DNA from: Akkermansiaceae bacterium
GTDB taxonomy: Bacteria; Verrucomicrobiota; Verrucomicrobiia; Verrucomicrobiales; Akkermansiaceae
NCBI GenBank assembly: GCA_021733795.1
Contig: JAIPKB010000001.1
Span: 1-64,000 of the forward strand
Reading direction: 5' to 3'
DNA length: 64,000 bases
Made by a program: the position numbers and the translations under genes. A model generated the notes under the pieces. The model was not told the origin of the DNA, made no database searches, and saw nothing but the letters and a program-made list of their open reading frames with translations. Positions 63,133 through 64,000 of the stretch are shown piece by piece. The first letter of the stretch is position 1, and every line of letters starts with the position of its first letter.

Positions 63133-64000
63133 TTACTTCAGCGCTTCGAGGCGACCGAAGAGCTCGGTGTTGGCACCCTTCGGAATCGTGACGGTGATGT
63201 CGTCCGGGGCGGCATCGTTTTCGACGATGTCCACTTCGGGGCCACTGCCGGCGTTGTCCACTCCGATCACCACGTCCGTCCAACCGGCCAGATCCGTGCC
63301 GTATTGGAAGAGCAGGCTGATTTCGGCTTCCGATTCATCCGCACGGGTGAAGCTGAAGACGAGGTTGGCACCGCTGGCATCCAGGGTCGGCAGGATGCCC
63401 GGGTCCGAGGCCAGCGGATCGCCACCCAGCACGAACTCAAGCGCATTTGCAATGCCATCGTTTTCCGGATCCTGGGTCGGACCGTCGTTGACGCCTGCGG
63501 TGAGAAGCTTGGCGGACGCCCAGAGCTGGTATGGGGTGGCGCTGCCGACGAGGGCGATTTGATTGCCTCCCAGATAATTGTAATCGATCGAGTAGCCGGC
63601 TGGCATCCCCGAGGTCGAGGCGAACTCAGCCGGGGTGGCTCCCGTATAGCTGGCGATGATGACCGTGAGTCCACTGGCGGGGGACAATTCGGTGATGTCC
63701 AGTGAGGCGGCGCTCACGTCGAGCGTTCCGTTGGCCACCAGCATATCAGCGGAGGAACCATCAATCTCGCAGGCATAGGATCCGGAAATCGTGGTGGCTC
63801 CCGCAGTGAAGGTGCCGACTGCGGCTGCTCCAGGAGCGATCGCTGCGGAGGCTTCTACGATCAAGGGGCCTGCGACCGATCCGGTGCCGCCGAGGGCTCC
63901 GGCGGAAACCAGAGTCGTTCCGGTGTAGGTGTTGGTGCCCATCAGGCCGAGGCCGCCGAGGCCGGTCTTGGTGAGACCGCCGCCAAGGGCATCACCGTCG
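63133..64000 (-). CDS. 3' end of a beta-strand-repeat adhesin (cut by the window edge)
   Basis: The visible C-terminal part (frame open to base 64000) has an autotransporter-associated beta-strand repeat (NTYTGTTLVSAGALGGTGS, preceded by GGGLTKTGLGGLGLMG), a beta-helix end, and then the closing module seen in two other proteins here: GVNDGPTQDPENDGIANALEF, FVLGGDPLASDP and the terminal TELFGRLEALK. The N terminus lies beyond the window. Surface attachment or biofilm function is inferred from the repeat type. Confidence 0.85.
   Translation of the reverse strand, partial: DGDALGGGLTKTGLGGLGLMGTNTYTGTTLVSAGALGGTGSVAGPLIVEASAAIAPGAAAVGTFTAGATTISGSYACEIDGSSADMLVANGTLDVSAASLDITELSPASGLTVIIASYTGATPAEFASTSGMPAGYSIDYNYLGGNQIALVGSATPYQLWASAKLLTAGVNDGPTQDPENDGIANALEFVLGGDPLASDPGILPTLDASGANLVFSFTRADESEAEISLLFQYGTDLAGWTDVVIGVDNAGSGPEVDIVENDAAPDDITVTIPKGANTELFGRLEALK

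Overview
The window is high-GC bacterial chromosome, most likely from a verrucomicrobial lineage (Verrucomicrobiales, Luteolibacter- or Haloferula-like). This is an inference from gene content: large secreted proteins with autotransporter-associated beta-strand repeats and shared C-terminal modules, a Tat-exported Gfo/Idh/MocA oxidoreductase, DUF1080 and ThuA-like secreted proteins, beta-propeller sensor kinases, and many secreted glycoside hydrolases. No rRNA, tRNA or CRISPR array was seen. The window opens with a run of 15 G, probably a contig-end artefact, and closes inside a gene.

Layout. 0.5-2.7 kb: prmA and a divergent YhaM-like HD nuclease. 3.0-7.5 kb: a 1503-residue exported protein built from roughly 190 copies of a seven-residue Thr-x-Cys-Pro repeat, with an operator-like palindrome upstream and a strong terminator downstream. 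This is the most unusual object in the window. 7.7-9.2 kb: an exported oxidoreductase followed by a 126-bp tandem repeat made of small hairpins. 9.5-12.8 kb: a DeoR regulator and a Ski2-like helicase. 13.0-18.1 kb: a minus-strand operon read as ArsR regulator, ArsP/DUF318-type permease, small CxxC thioredoxin, ProC-like reductase, membrane-anchored thioredoxin, FmdE-like protein and CcdA, with ArsR-type palindromes in front of the regulator and the permease. 18.9-25.0 kb: a CcoI/FixI-type copper ATPase, a PocR-AraC regulator and a Ser/Thr kinase with a Pro-rich linker, HEAT-like region and Asp/Glu tail. 25.6-26.9 kb: a small membrane peptide, a DEDD-type exonuclease and panD.

27-45.7 kb is a fructan/glycan-utilisation island in decay. 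Two GH32 enzymes, fructokinase, a GntR/LacI-type regulator, an SGNH hydrolase and a ThuA-like protein are intact. A GH106-like enzyme, an HZS-alpha-like protein, a GH172 (DUF2961) enzyme, a sugar transporter and a second beta-strand protein carry internal deletions, frameshifts or nonsense codons. ATGA overlaps still link fructokinase to the remnants beside it. 46.0-49.8 kb: a propeller sensor histidine kinase with its NarL-type response regulator; the kinase is out of frame exactly at a (CGGA)5 tract, a candidate phase-variation switch. 49.8-52.9 kb: a GH16 glucanase translationally coupled to a chimeric secreted protein. 52.9-57.4 kb: two DUF4143-type ATPases and two unknown genes. 57.6-61.5 kb: an overlapping ExbB-ExbD-ExbD-anchor operon whose ExbB carries a large exported N-terminal domain. 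62.1-64.0 kb: a DUF1080 protein and the 3' end of another beta-strand adhesin.
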